A stretch of 64,000 nt of DNA from UBA5069 sp963773745 (GCA_963773745.1 CAVZCL010000005.1:1922001-1986000), one strand, 5' to 3'. Positions 35,655-47,246 are shown, counted from the first letter of the stretch. Numbers and translations: made by a program. The notes: a model not told the origin generated them from the letters alone.

Positions 35655-35981
35655 TTACGGTGCTGCAGCTTCGTTAACCGGCGGAAGCTCTTCGCTCTCG
35701 GGCAGCGTGGCGGCAAAGTCGCGCAGCGTCTGGCGATTGGCTGCGCTGAGCTTTGTGCGCAGCGCCTGCTCAATCCGGCCGCCCTTAAGCGCCACTTCCC
35801 AGCATTGCTGGTTGGGGTGAAGATACATTCCTCGCCCGGGGAGCTTGCTGGAGCCATCAACCACAACGCCATCTGCGGTGCGCACAAGGCGTATGAGCGC
35901 TCGTTTGCCGGCCACCCGCCGGCACGCAACGCAGGTGCGCTGCGGAACGTGCCGCGGGTGGGATTGCTGCCTGGCTGTCAT
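35655..35981 (-). CDS. ylxR: YlxR (DUF448) RNA-binding protein, RNase P modulator family
   Basis: A protein of about 108 residues with the YlxR hallmark RTCVACRRVAGKRALIRLVR near the N-terminus and GRGMYLHPNQQCWEVALKGG in the middle. Family members bind RNA and, in some bacteria (RnpM), regulate RNase P. Start chosen at the internal ATG 35981 (MTARQQSHPRHVPQRTC), since the frame from 36014 adds residues absent from the family; that choice is moderate. It follows nusA as in most genomes. Confidence 0.88.
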   Translation of the reverse strand: MTARQQSHPRHVPQRTCVACRRVAGKRALIRLVRTADGVVVDGSSKLPGRGMYLHPNQQCWEVALKGGRIEQALRTKLSAANRQTLRDFAATLPESEELPPVNEAAAP

Positions 35982-36029
35982 TGGTGCGAGCATCTGCCTC
36001 ACATGCAACGTCACGTTAACGACGTGATC

Positions 36030-37861
36030 TCAGATCGGGTCTTCGTCCGCGTCGACGTCGCCAGCGTCGGCAGGATAGTACTTCTTCTTCTTGGGTTTGG
36101 CGGGCGCAGTCTTGGCTGGCACGCCCTTCTTGCTCTTGGCCTTGGGCTTGACGCCCGGCACCACGTAGTCATCTACGTCGGCATCGGCGTCGTAGCCTGC
36201 CAGCAGCTCTGCGGGCACTTCGATTTCGTCGAGGCTCTTGAGCTCCGCCTGCTTGCGCTGCGCCATGCGTGCGCGCAACATGTCGGCGGTAATCATCTGC
36301 GGCAGTGCATCGGCCCCCACAGAGGTGCAGCAGGTGTGCTCGGCTCTTCCTGCGGCGTGACGGGCGCTTCTTCTTCGGAGAAGGGCGCTTCGCTGGGCAG
36401 CGCAATTTCGGGCGTGCTGTCAACCGCGGCCAGGCCGCGCTGGAAGGCGTCCTCCAACTCCGAAGAGGCCGGCGCGTTGACGGGGCCGAGGGTGGGCAAT
36501 TCAGTCTCGCCAGGCAGCCCTTCCGGCAAACCCTCAGCCGGGAGCTCGGTGGAATCACCGGCATCGGCCGCCTTGGCCTTGGCCTTGCGCGCCTTCTGCC
36601 CTGCAGCCACGTCGGCGGCTTCGCCGGCCAGGTTCTGCTCGGCAATGTCGAGGCCGGCGCCTGCGTCCTGCACGGCCTGCGCAGCCTGCGCAAACTTGTC
36701 CACAGTGGGCGATTCCTGCCCCTGCAGGAAGCGCTCGGCAACGGCCAGCAGGTCTCCCTGCTTGGAGAGCTTGAGGGCGGCGCGCTCGGCGACAAGTTCA
36801 TCGAGCCCTTCAAGCGAAGCTTCGCTTTCGCTCTTGATGTCAATGCGCCAGCCGGTCAGCTTGGCGGCGAGGCGGGCGTTCTGCCCTTCCTTGCCAATCG
36901 CCAGGCTCAACTGTTTGTCGGGCACAATCACCACAGCGGTCTTGATCTGGCTCTTTTCGTCGAGCAGCACGCTGGTGACGCGCGCCGGGCTGAGCGCGTT
37001 GGCGATGTATTGCGCAAGCTCGGGGTGCCACTCGATGACGTCGATCTTCTCGCCGGCCAGTTCGTTGACAATGTTCTGGATGCGCAGGCCGCGCTGGCCC
37101 ACACAGCTGCCCACGGGATCGACATTGGGCACGGTGGCGATCACGGCGGCCTTGCTGCGCGCACCAGGCTCGCGGGCGATGGCCTTGATTTCGACCATGC
37201 CGTCGCGCACTTCGGGAATCTCCTGCTCCATGAGGCGGCGCAGCAGATTGCGGTGGGTGCGGCTAAGCTTGATGACGGGGCCACGCGTGCTCTTGTGCAC
37301 GTCGACGACGAAGACCTTGAGGTAGTCGCCGCGGCGCAGCTTTTCGGCGCCGATTTGATCCTCTTTCATCATGAGGATCTCGTGCTTGTTGTCGAGGAGC
37401 AGGGTGACGGCGCCCGAGGCCACATCCACGCTGCGCACCTGCGCGGTGAGAATCTCTCCCACTTTGTGCGCGAAGTTCTCGTAAACTGTGTCGCGCTCGG
37501 CCTCGCGAATGCGCTGCAGAATGACCTGCTTGGCGGTTTGCGCGGCAATGCGGCCAAAGTCATCGGGCTTGGAGTCGACCTTGATGACGTCGCCCATCTC
37601 GATGCCCGGCACGATCGCCTTCGCTTCATCGAGCGAAATTTCGGTGCGCGGGTTCTCAACATCCTCCACAACCTCGCGCTCGGCAAAGACGCGCATATCG
37701 CCCGACTCTCGGTCGACGGAGGCGGTGACGTTGGCGACGGAGCCATAGTTGCGTTTGTAGGCTGAGACAAGGGCGGCTTCGATTGCCTCGAAGATGATCT
37801 CGCGGTCGAGTCCCTTGTCTGTGGCAACCTGATTGATTCCTGCAATCAAGGCTTTTGACAT
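36030..37861 (-). CDS. nusA: Transcription termination/antitermination factor NusA (frameshifted near its C-terminus)
   Basis: Binds RNA polymerase and nascent RNA. Order: N-terminal polymerase-binding domain (1-125), S1 domain (GEILTAQVRSVDVASGAVTL), KH1 (VGSCVGQRGLRIQNIVNELA) and KH2 (QLSLAIGKEGQNARLAAKLT), then an acidic, Ala-rich extension. At a C5 run (36314-36318) the frame changes. Without correction it ends WGPMHCRR at 36293; corrected, it continues GADALPQMITADMLRARMAQ and ends in a Lys-rich tail at 36030, about 610 residues. ATG 37861 is preceded by AGGAATAAAGCAGGT. No rimP gene precedes it, unlike the usual order. Confidence 0.93.
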
Positions 37862-38004
37862 ACCTGCTTTATTCCTCCACTGGTTCCTGCAAGCGCTGCC
37901 TGCAAGTGCTCTCTACACGCGTGGCCCTTGACTGGAGCCGGAGGGTCCGCCGGCGAATGATTACGGATTGAGCGGCGCCCAGCGCCGGTCGCTTACAACA
38001 AGAA

Positions 38005-38024
38005 AAGTGGGGTTTTCCCCACTT
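38005..38024 (-). terminator. Intrinsic terminator facing the minus strand
   Basis: AAGTGGGG, four-base loop, CCCCACTT, followed on the minus strand by TTCTTGT. It would stop transcription coming from the lipoprotein gene at 38321-39111 before the nusA operon. The 38025-38320 stretch holds one dispersed repeat and nothing else that I recognise. Confidence 0.7.
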
Positions 38025-38180
38025 CCCGGAAGCTACTAGGACTGGCCGCAACGATTCAACACACTATGCACTACGTATAGCACTCCTGGTGGGCTCTCGA
38101 GCGAATGCAAAGCCTACTTCGCAGGAGAGGGAGCAAAACAAGTGCGTCACGCCGGAGATGGACGATAACGGCGGCGCTGT

Positions 38181-38223
38181 GCTCCCCTCCAATTTCTGGA
38201 GAGGGGCCGGGGGGAGGTTGTGG
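38181..38223. repeat. GCTCCCCTCC ... GAGGGGCCGGGGG dispersed hairpin element, copy 2
   Basis: GCTCCCCTCC (38181-38190) pairs with GGAGAGGGG (from 38198), and the sequence from 38201 to 38223 matches 1967-1989 with few changes. It is a compact copy of the element at 1914-1989. Confidence 0.65.
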
Positions 38224-38320
38224 CGCCCACCTCAGCTGACTTTGAGAAGCCGATGGATCAGAGGCTGGATGACGATGATTGATCATCGTCATCCACTATC
38301 GTTCATTATGTCAACAATAC

Positions 38321-39111
38321 TTACCCAAACAGCAATGCAGCAAATTCTGCGGGGGAGATGGGTGTGGCGTTGCCCATGGCCGAAGTACCGGCGAGGGGCG
38401 AAGATGGCGCGCTGATACTCCACGTGTCACCGTAGCGCATGAGCCGAAAGCCCGCCAGCCAGGTTGCGCCGTCGAGCGAAAGCAGCGCGACGCGCTCGGT
38501 GGATTCGTCGGCGCCATAGACGGCTGCCAAAGCGGCGGCGTTCGCTTTGTAGCGCTCCGTGGCCATGATCGAGGGCGTGGGCGCTCCCACGCCCAGGAGT
38601 TGCATGTTGGCCAGACGCGCCGGATCGAGATCGCGCACGATCTGCTCAACGCGCGCGGCATCAAGGTCATAGAGCGGCTGCGAGACAAGGTCCTCTGTGG
38701 AAAGGAGGCTGTAGGCAAGGCTGCGTGCGCCGTGCAGGCACTGCCAGCTCTGCTCGGCACGGTTGATGTCGACATAAAAGGGGTACTGCGCCGGCGCCAT
38801 GCTGCCAGCCGGCACGTAGGCGCGCAGCCGCTCGATGAAGGCGGCAAAGTCGAAGCCGGCGGCGCTTTGGGCAACTGCGCACGCCGCAAGAATCCGAGTG
38901 GTGTCGCCGGCGGCGAGCCCCTCCAGGTACTCGGTCACGGCCGCTTCCGGCGTGTTCAAAGCGACGGCTGTGGGCGCGCTCGGCGCCGGCGAAGCGGAGA
39001 GAACGGGCTCGGCGGTGATGGGCGCGATGGGCGCAAGCGCGATGGCACACGCGTGAGGAGCGGGATGAGCACAATGGCGAGCAGCAGGCATGTGGCGGGG
39101 CAGGGGCGCAT
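38321..39111 (-). CDS. Lipoprotein of unknown function (frameshifted in the signal region)
   Basis: About 262 residues. MRPCPATCLLLAIVLIPLLT is read from 39111. Near 39045-39060 (ACACGCGTGAGG on the plus strand) the frame changes to ACAIALAPIAPITAEP. If one base is restored, the lipobox becomes LLTAC, giving a normal lipoprotein. The mature part (VTEYLEGLAAGDTTRILAAC, then GARSLAYSLLSTEDLVSQPL and TWLAGFRLMRYGDTW) resembles no family I can name with certainty; the first part recalls small stress-like or SnoaL-like domains. It is transcribed alone. Confidence 0.6.
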
Positions 39112-39347
39112 GGTCTTCCTCCAGATGTGGACTCGCCTGTCATGGGTCGATGGGGAGAAGCGAAGCGAGAGTTTCACGACCCGCTTCATCGCGCAGTCTG
39201 GCGAAATAGGGTGTCCGATTCGGCGCGGCGGAAATTGAGCACGTTGACTGACGCCGATCGATCTGGCTGCTGTCCATAGCATGCGTTCCTTTACATGGTG
39301 ATGGATTGGACGGAGTCAAAGCAATCTGAGCACAACGTGTGTGGTTG

Positions 39348-40967
<1,620 letters not shown>

Positions 40968-42398
40968 TCCAGCGACTCGTGCACCGCCATGGTGGTGACA
41001 TCGTTGATGTTGTCGCCGGCAATCGTCACGGCCAGCGCTTCGGGCTTGAGGCGCTTGCCGCCACAGGTGGGGCAGGGGCGCACACTCATGAACTCCTCAA
41101 GTTTGCTCCGGATATACTCGCTGCTTGTCTCGGCGTAGCGCTTCTGCAGGTTGGGCAGCACGCCATTGAAGCTCGTTTGGTAAGTGCGCAGGTCGCCTGA
41201 GGAGTTCTTGTACTCAAGCTGGACCTTTTTGTCCTTGCCCGGCGGGCCGTAGAGCAGGATATCGCGCTGCTTGTGGCTCAGCTCGCGCATGGGCACGCGC
41301 GGCGGAATGGCAAACTGGCGCGCCACGGCCGAGAGCACGCCCTTGTAGTAGCCACCGTCATCATATTCGCTGGCGCGCTGCCACGGCACTACGCCCCCTT
41401 CATCAATCGACTTGTCAAGATCGAGAATCAGCTCCGGGTCAAACTCCTGCAGGTTGCCAAGGCCGGTGCAGACCGGGCACGCGCCGTGCGGGCTGTTGAA
41501 CGAGAAGGTACGCGGCTCAATTTCGGGCACGCTGGTGCCGCAGTTGGCGCAGGCAAACTCCTCGCTAAAGGTGCGGTCGATTTCGTGGTCGGGGTCGGTG
41601 ACGTCGGCCACGTAGAGGACACCATTGCCCAGACGCAGCGCGGTCTCCACCGAATCGGTGAGGCGCTGCAGGTCCAGGCCAGGCGCATCGCTGTCCGGCT
41701 CGGCGACTGGGCGGACGACAATGCGGTCCACCACTGCCTCAATCGTATGCATCTTGTAGCGGTCGAGATCGGGCACCTCGTTGACTTCGTAAAGGTCGCC
41801 GTTGACGCGCACGCGCACATAGCCCTGCTTCTGCAGGTCTTCGAGCGTTGTCTTGTGGTGTCCCTTGCGGTCCTTGATAATGGGCGCAAGGATGAGAAGG
41901 CGCGCGCCCTCGGGCATTTCGCTGATGATGTCAACAATCTGCTGGGGCGTCTGCTGGGAGATGGGCGCGCCGCAGTTGGGGCAGTGGGGGCGGCCCACGC
42001 GCGCGTAGAGCAGGCGCAGGTAGTCGTAGACCTCGGTGACGGTGCCCACCGTGGAGCGGGGGTTGCGTCCTGCGCCCTTCTGGTCAATGGAGATGGCGGG
42101 GCTCAGCCCCTCAATCTGGTCGACGTCGGGCTTCTCCATGAGGCCGAGAAATTGGCGCGCATAGGCCGAGAGGGACTCCACATAGCGGCGCTGCCCTTCG
42201 GCGTAGATTGTGTCGAAGGCAAGGCTGCTCTTGCCGCTGCCGCTCAGGCCGGTGATGACCACCAGCTTGTCGCGCGGCATCTCAATGTCAATATTCTTGA
42301 GGTTGTGTTCGCGCGCCCCGCGCACGACGAGTTTGTCCAACGCCATGGTTGCCCCCTGGCACTCATTCCGCCTGCTTGCTTGTACCGCGACGCGATGC

Positions 42399-42420
42399 AA
42401 ACCGAACACCTGTTCGGTTT
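42399..42420. promoter_or_regulatory. LexA-type (SOS) operator upstream of uvrA
   Basis: A perfect 22-bp dyad, AAACCGAACA-CC-TGTTCGGTTT, whose core CGAAC-ACCT-GTTCG fits the Gram-positive-type LexA box (GAAC-N4-GTTC). It lies about 6 bases downstream of the uvrA -10 box, so LexA bound there would block transcription start. Confidence 0.8.
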
Positions 42421-42426
42421 GAGGTC

Positions 42427-42455
42427 AGTATACCGCGAACCATGATGCACTGCAA
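42427..42455 (-). promoter_or_regulatory. uvrA promoter
   Basis: On the minus strand, TTGCAG (42450-42455) and TATACT (42427-42432) with a 17-base spacer. Transcription would start inside the LexA-type dyad, giving a leader of about 70 bases. Confidence 0.75.
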
Positions 42456-42710
42456 CAGGCGCGGCCACGCGAACAATCATTATAGCGCATTCACGCAAAC
42501 GCGCGTGTGACGATGCTTGCGTTCTCTACGCGGGCCCAGCCCGGGCCGCACAGCGCACAGATTGGAACTTTGGAAGGAATGTCCCTCGTTGGGGTAGAGG
42601 TATGTGTTACATTGGCGTTTGCTTGCGAAGAGATTCACAAGCGCAGCGGCGGAGTCAAGGGCATTCCACCGCTTCAACTGCAACGATACGATAGAAGGGG
42701 AACGGACAAC

Positions 42711-43178
42711 ATGCGGAAGTGGATGTATGGCGTACTGGCCATGGCCATGGTTGTGCTGGCGGCGTGTGGAGGCGGCGGTGGCAATGAAGAAGCTGCCCCT
42801 GCGGCCGCTGAGCCGTCTGCCCAGGAGGCAATTGCGCAGGTGCTCAATGTAACTGCGCACGACCTTTACTATAATGAGCCGGACAACCTGACGGACCCGC
42901 CCGTGTGGACTGTGAACGCAGGCGAGGAATTCGAGGTTAACCTCGACAACCAGGGCGGACTGCAGCACAACTGGGCCATTGTCAAGCAGGGGGTTGAGGT
43001 GCCTGTGCCCTTTGACCCTGCCCAGAATGAAGATATCCTGCTGTGGGACGCCGGCCTTGTGGACCCGGGCCAGAGTGAAACCGCGAGCTTCACCGTGACG
43101 GACCCGGGCACCTACACCGTCATCTGCACCGTGGCGGGCCACTACCCGTCCATGCAGGGGCGGCTGGTTGTGCAGTAG
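42711..43178 (+). CDS. Blue-copper (cupredoxin) lipoprotein
   Basis: A 155-residue exported type-1 copper protein. The signal MRKWMYGVLAMAMVVLAAC ends in a lipobox with lipid Cys, followed by a Gly/Ala/Glu linker. The plastocyanin/sulfocyanin-like fold shows the four ligands: His in GLQHNW, then Cys, His and Met in VICTVAGHYPSMQG. This implies electron transfer at the outer face of the membrane. Start 42711 is chosen for the signal peptide and the GAAGGGGAAC upstream. The gene is monocistronic and ends before the hairpin at 43202-43236. Its redox partner is not encoded nearby. Confidence 0.92.
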   Translation: MRKWMYGVLAMAMVVLAACGGGGGNEEAAPAAAEPSAQEAIAQVLNVTAHDLYYNEPDNLTDPPVWTVNAGEEFEVNLDNQGGLQHNWAIVKQGVEVPVPFDPAQNEDILLWDAGLVDPGQSETASFTVTDPGTYTVICTVAGHYPSMQGRLVVQ

Positions 43179-43201
43179 CCGAGCAGGCAGTGCGGCAATA
43201 C

Positions 43202-43236
43202 AAAGCGAGGCTTCCGATTCTGGAAGCCTCGCTTTT
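43202..43236. terminator. AAAGCGAGGCTTCC hairpin, copy 3
   Basis: AAAGCGAGGCTTCC (43202-43215), loop GATTCT, GGAAGCCTCGCTTT (43222-43235) and T. It lies between the convergent cupredoxin and GNAT genes and serves as terminator for both. Confidence 0.85.
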
Positions 43237-43238
43237 CG

Positions 43239-43766
43239 TTATGCGGCGGTGAGTTCTTTTTGCATGTCAAGGTAGCGCACAAAGAGGTCGTTCACCTTCT
43301 TGCGGGTGGCTTCGCCCGTCAGCTTGAAGCCGAGGGCGGTGAAGAAGTGCAGGGCGGGGGTGTTGAACTGCTCGACGCTTAGGCGCGCGGTGGCCAGGCC
43401 GGGCTGCTGCGCCAGCCACGCTTCGAGCAGCGCCCAGGCGGCGCTGCCGACGCCCTGGCGTTGGTGCGGCTCGGCGACAATCAGCAAGCCAAGCGTGACA
43501 TCCGATTCGTCGGGGTAGTGGCGGCGCAGGTCTACCGCACCCACCATGCTTTGGCCGGCGGCGGGGTCAGCGGGATTGACCCGCTGGAGGATGCCGAGGA
43601 TCGTGCGCGTGGGGTCGTCGGCGGCTTCAGCGAGGTCGCGCGCTGCCTGGTCGGACGGCAGGCCGTCAATGCCGAAGAGCGCCCAGTACGCGGGCGCGGC
43701 CACATAAACGGCCTGCAGCAAAGCCGCGTGTTCGGCGTCAAGAGGAATGAGGGTGACGGGCGTCAC
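43239..43766 (-). CDS. GNAT-family N-acetyltransferase
   Basis: About 175 residues from GTG 43766, which has AAGGGCGAG upstream; the longer frame to 43925 runs into the dynamin gene. The core acetyl-CoA motif is LGLLIVAEPHQRQGVGSAAW, the Q/R-x-x-G-x-G/A loop, followed by a C-terminal strand NTPALHFFTALGFKLTG typical of the fold. N-terminal text (VTLIPLDAEHAALLQAVYVA) fits RimJ/RimL-type proteins, so a protein N-terminus or small amine is the likely acceptor. It is 16 bases downstream of the dynamin-like gene, same strand. Confidence 0.88.
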   Translation of the reverse strand: MTPVTLIPLDAEHAALLQAVYVAAPAYWALFGIDGLPSDQAARDLAEAADDPTRTILGILQRVNPADPAAGQSMVGAVDLRRHYPDESDVTLGLLIVAEPHQRQGVGSAAWALLEAWLAQQPGLATARLSVEQFNTPALHFFTALGFKLTGEATRKKVNDLFVRYLDMQKELTAA

Positions 43767-43782
43767 TTGTGTGCTCGCCCTT

Positions 43783-45570
43783 CTATTCAAGCCGCTGCAC
43801 GGAGCTGTGCAGGGCGTCGATTTCGGTTTGCGCCTTGGTGAGATCCACCTGGAAGCGGTCGAGCTTTTCGCGCTCGACGCGTACAAAGCGAGTGTAGGGC
43901 GCAATGGCCTCGCGGATGCGCGCAACGCCAGACGACAGCTCCGTCTCGAACTGCGTGCGCAGGTTGCTCTCCAGCGTGCTGCGCAGGGTGGCGATGCGCT
44001 CGCGCAGGTCGCTTTTGAGTGAGGCGCGCCGGCGCGGCAGCAGATAGAGGCCGAAGGCAGCGAGCACGCCCGCGCCCAGAATGCCGGTTACGTCCAGCAG
44101 CGTGGTGTGGAGGACGGCGACGAGCACGGCGCCGAGGCCCAGCGCGCCCACCTCAATCGCGGCCGTGTTGACAATCGCGTTCTGCACATCCTGCGCCAGC
44201 TTGTCCGCCTCGACGTTGCGGTCATAGCTGTCAATCAGCCGCTGCGCCTCCTTGCCCACGCTGGAGAGCAGTTGGTCGCGGTTCATCTCGAAGTCGGCGC
44301 CCAGGCTGCCCACAATGCGGTCGGCGTGCTGTGTCCAGCGGCGGTTCATGTACTCGGTAATCGCGCGCCACTGACGGTAATCCTTGTCCACCATCCAGTC
44401 GATGAGGCCGTTGACGTGGCGCTCGAGGTCGCGGCTGGTGTCTCCAACCACTTCGCGGTCAAAGGCGGCGCTGATCTTGGAGCCATTCATCAGGTCGATG
44501 ATGCGCGTGAGGCGCATGGTCTCGTCAAAGAACTTGTCGCCGCGCTCGGCCATGGCATAGAGAACATTGTCGACGCGCGCAAACTGGTATTGGAAGTCGC
44601 GGCGCATGTCCTGCTCGTAAGCGGCCAGCTGCTCATCGATTGTGTCCAGCGTCTCGAAGTCGCTCTTGAGCAGCGCCTGGCGTTCGCTGACAACGGTGGC
44701 GTATTTGTTGAGAAGGCGCGACGCGACGCCGAGCGGATTTTCGAGCTTGAGCCGCCACCGTTCGCCGGTGTCGAGCGTCTCGAGCAGATACTTTTCGAGC
44801 GGCGCAAAGAGGCTGGCCTCCCAGATCGGGCCAGAGGGCGCTCTGCCATTCGTGGCGGCGGCGCGCGCCTGCTGGGCAAGGCGGGCGCTGACGGGGAAGA
44901 TCTGCGGGTCGATGCCGAGCAGCGTGCGCGCGTTGTCACGCACGAAATCGAGGATCTTCTGGCGGTCGGCCTGATCTTCGATGAGGTCGATCTTGTTGAC
45001 GATAATGACGACTTTCTTGCCCCACTCGCGAATGCGCTCGAGGAAGGCACGCTCGCTCTCGCTAAAGGGACGGTCGGCGCTGGTGACGAAGAGGACCAGA
45101 TCGCTCTGCGGCACAAAGTGCTCGGTAATCTGCTGATGGCGCTGTACAACGGCATTGGTGCCGGGCGTATCGACGAGGTTGATTTCTCGCAGCCACTCCA
45201 CCGGAAGATAGACGATGTCGTAGTCTTCGCTGACGCGCTCGTGTCGGTGCGCCTCACCATGGCGCAGCACGTGGATGCGCGCCGTCGTGGGCGTGACGCC
45301 CTCGGGCAGCAGCTTGCTGCCGAGCATCGCGTTGAGGAAGGCGGTCTTGCCCGCGTTGAATTCGCCAACGACGACGAGCAGGAAGAGTTCATCCAACTGC
45401 TCGAGGCTGCGCTTGAGCAGCGCGAGATCCTCGTCGTCGGCGTTGAGACGCGCAAGCTGAACGCGCGTCTCCTCAATCACCGAGCGCTCGCTGCGCAGAA
45501 CTTGTAGATGTTCGGTCGAGAGCAACTGCTGCAACGGAATGTCCTGTCTGCCGGAAAAGGCGCGGCGCAT
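43783..45570 (-). CDS. Dynamin-like GTPase
   Basis: A 595-residue bacterial dynamin-family protein. The GTPase domain has G1 GEFNAGKTAFLNAML (about residues 68-82), switch-I Thr in GVTPTTARI, G3 INLVDTPGTNAVV and G4 IIVNKIDLIED. A long helical middle domain follows, then a hydrophobic hairpin near residues 478-525 (GALGLGAVLVAVL, DVTGILGAGVLAAFGLYLL) that should insert in membrane, and a terminal coiled-coil. Such proteins remodel or repair membranes, and some protect against phage. The start overlaps the 3-prime end of the terminase-like frame by 94 bases, and GNAT follows 16 bases downstream. Confidence 0.92.
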   Translation of the reverse strand: MRRAFSGRQDIPLQQLLSTEHLQVLRSERSVIEETRVQLARLNADDEDLALLKRSLEQLDELFLLVVVGEFNAGKTAFLNAMLGSKLLPEGVTPTTARIHVLRHGEAHRHERVSEDYDIVYLPVEWLREINLVDTPGTNAVVQRHQQITEHFVPQSDLVLFVTSADRPFSESERAFLERIREWGKKVVIIVNKIDLIEDQADRQKILDFVRDNARTLLGIDPQIFPVSARLAQQARAAATNGRAPSGPIWEASLFAPLEKYLLETLDTGERWRLKLENPLGVASRLLNKYATVVSERQALLKSDFETLDTIDEQLAAYEQDMRRDFQYQFARVDNVLYAMAERGDKFFDETMRLTRIIDLMNGSKISAAFDREVVGDTSRDLERHVNGLIDWMVDKDYRQWRAITEYMNRRWTQHADRIVGSLGADFEMNRDQLLSSVGKEAQRLIDSYDRNVEADKLAQDVQNAIVNTAAIEVGALGLGAVLVAVLHTTLLDVTGILGAGVLAAFGLYLLPRRRASLKSDLRERIATLRSTLESNLRTQFETELSSGVARIREAIAPYTRFVRVEREKLDRFQVDLTKAQTEIDALHSSVQRLE

Positions 45571-47144
45571 ATACGCAGGGCCGCAGCGCCATTGTAGCAG
45601 CCTCGGGCCATTTCGCGCACAACATAGACCTGCGCCTTTGCGTCGCAGGTCCTCATTAGTCGAAGGCGTGGGCGTCGTAGGCGCGGCAGGGGATCGGCGG
45701 GGGCGACGGGCGGCGTGGGGATTGGTGCGGCGCTGCCCAGGGCGGCGAGGCCAAGCACGAAGGCCATGGCGCGATCGTCGTGGTGGCCCGTGGGCGCGCG
45801 CAGTGTGGTTGCCTCAACCAGCGCGAGCTGCGCAGCGGTTTCACCGTCGGCAATGGAGCAGCCTTCTGATGAAATGCGGCGCGCAGCTTCGTCCCATGCG
45901 CGCGTCTTGCTGGCGGCGGTGGTCAGCCAGCCGGGGCGGCCGTCGGGCCCGCTGAGCAGCTCGACGCCCTGTTCGGCCAGCCAGCCCAGCACCGCGTGGC
46001 CGTGGTTGTTACGCTCAACGAGGATGGGCGCGTCGCCATACCAGCGGCAGAGGGCGGCGGCGTGGAGCGCGAAGAGGTCCGGCGCAATGGGGCCGGCGAG
46101 GATGGCGACCTGCGCGCCGGTGAAAGCATCGAGCAGGGTGAGTGCGCTTTCGTCGCTGCGCGGGTTGCCTTCGGCAGGGTCGGCGGCAGCGACATAGCGA
46201 TTGCCCGCCACGGGCCGGGCGAAGATCGCCAGCCCTGCCAGGCCGGCGAGTGCAGGCGGCAGCGTTGCGGCAGGCAGCGGCGGCTGCGCGACCGTGATCC
46301 GCTCGAGCCAGGCGGCGGGCAGGCGCGCCGCAAGGGAGCGGACGCGCAGCGCCTCGTCGGCAGTGGCGGGGTACTCCTGAAAGAAGTCATCGTGGCTGCC
46401 GCGCTGGGCGAACATCTCGGCGGCTACGCGCGCCCGCCACGCCGGCGTGCGGTCGGGGCGGGCGTACCAGGGCAGGAAAAGGGGCGCATAGGTGGAGCGG
46501 TCGCGTGCGTTCACCCCTTCACCGCATGCGCCAGCAGCTGCGGCGCGATAGATGCGCTTGAAGGGGCTCAGCGGTTGCGCCTTGTCGGAAGTGGAGACGA
46601 GCAGCAAGCGGCCGCCTGCATCGACGGTGGGCTTGACGGCGTTCAGGAAGGTCGCAAGGTTGGGGACAAAGTCGGCTTCGTCCACCAGCGCTAGCGTGCC
46701 GGTGTAGGAGCGGCCGCTTTGGGTGGAAAAGGCATGGGCGCGCGAGCCGGAGGCAAGTTCCCAGCGAGTGGCGGTGGTCGTGGGGCCGGCCCCATGTTGC
46801 AGCCAGGCGGGGAGCCGATCGTGCATGGCGCGCAGGCGGCGCAACAATTCAACCGCTTCGGCCTCGCGCAGCGAAAAGAGCAGAATGACCGCCGGCGGCT
46901 GCGTCACCATGAGCCAGAGTGCAAAGCTGAGCGAGAGCCACGTCAAGCCCAGCTGGCGCGCCTTGAGGATGACGACGCTGCGGTTGTGCTGGAGCGTCTC
47001 CAGCGCAAGCTGCTGCTGGGGCCAGAGGTGGAAGGGCACCCAGTCGCCCGATTCAGGGCTCTCAATTCGGACGTAGTGCTCGAGGAAATAGGCGGGGAAG
47101 ACGCGGCAGAGGGTACGTTCCAGCACGCGCAAAGAGGTGTCCAT
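45477..47144 (-). CDS. Phage terminase large-subunit-like protein, isolated
   Basis: A 555-residue DNA-packaging-ATPase-like protein. The N-terminal ATPase has a terminase Walker A variant KARQLGLT (61-68) and Walker B LALVDEADF (152-160). The RNase-H-like nuclease half has acidic AAADPAEGNPRSDESAL (Asp322), VERNNHGHAVLGWL and HHDDRAMAFVLG (Asp456/457). No portal, capsid, small terminase or integrase is nearby. The last about 55 residues (Cys-rich, FRCSSCSRPNIY) overlap the dynamin start and look non-native, so the true C-terminus may be near 45650 with a frame error. It could be a domesticated or gene-transfer-agent-type gene. Confidence 0.8.
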   Translation of the reverse strand: MDTSLRVLERTLCRVFPAYFLEHYVRIESPESGDWVPFHLWPQQQLALETLQHNRSVVILKARQLGLTWLSLSFALWLMVTQPPAVILLFSLREAEAVELLRRLRAMHDRLPAWLQHGAGPTTTATRWELASGSRAHAFSTQSGRSYTGTLALVDEADFVPNLATFLNAVKPTVDAGGRLLLVSTSDKAQPLSPFKRIYRAAAAGACGEGVNARDRSTYAPLFLPWYARPDRTPAWRARVAAEMFAQRGSHDDFFQEYPATADEALRVRSLAARLPAAWLERITVAQPPLPAATLPPALAGLAGLAIFARPVAGNRYVAAADPAEGNPRSDESALTLLDAFTGAQVAILAGPIAPDLFALHAAALCRWYGDAPILVERNNHGHAVLGWLAEQGVELLSGPDGRPGWLTTAASKTRAWDEAARRISSEGCSIADGETAAQLALVEATTLRAPTGHHDDRAMAFVLGLAALGSAAPIPTPPVAPADPLPRLRRPRLRLMRTCDAKAQVYVVREMARGCYNGAAALRICAAPFPADRTFRCSSCSRPNIYKFCAASAR

Positions 47145-47246
47145 AAGTGCGCAGCATACGCGCGCAGGAGGCGCACTTCAAGCGGAAGCTTGTGGTTGCG
47201 ATCAGCAAACCGTCAACCCGGATATTCATGCCTTGCCTGCATAACG

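Noticed and set aside
37862..38320. A rimP gene before nusA
   Set aside because: I looked for RimP text in all frames; only a terminator and a dispersed repeat are present.
45477..47144. Prophage or phage island
   Set aside because: Only the terminase-like gene is phage-related; no capsid, portal, tail, integrase or lysis gene lies within 15 kb on either side.
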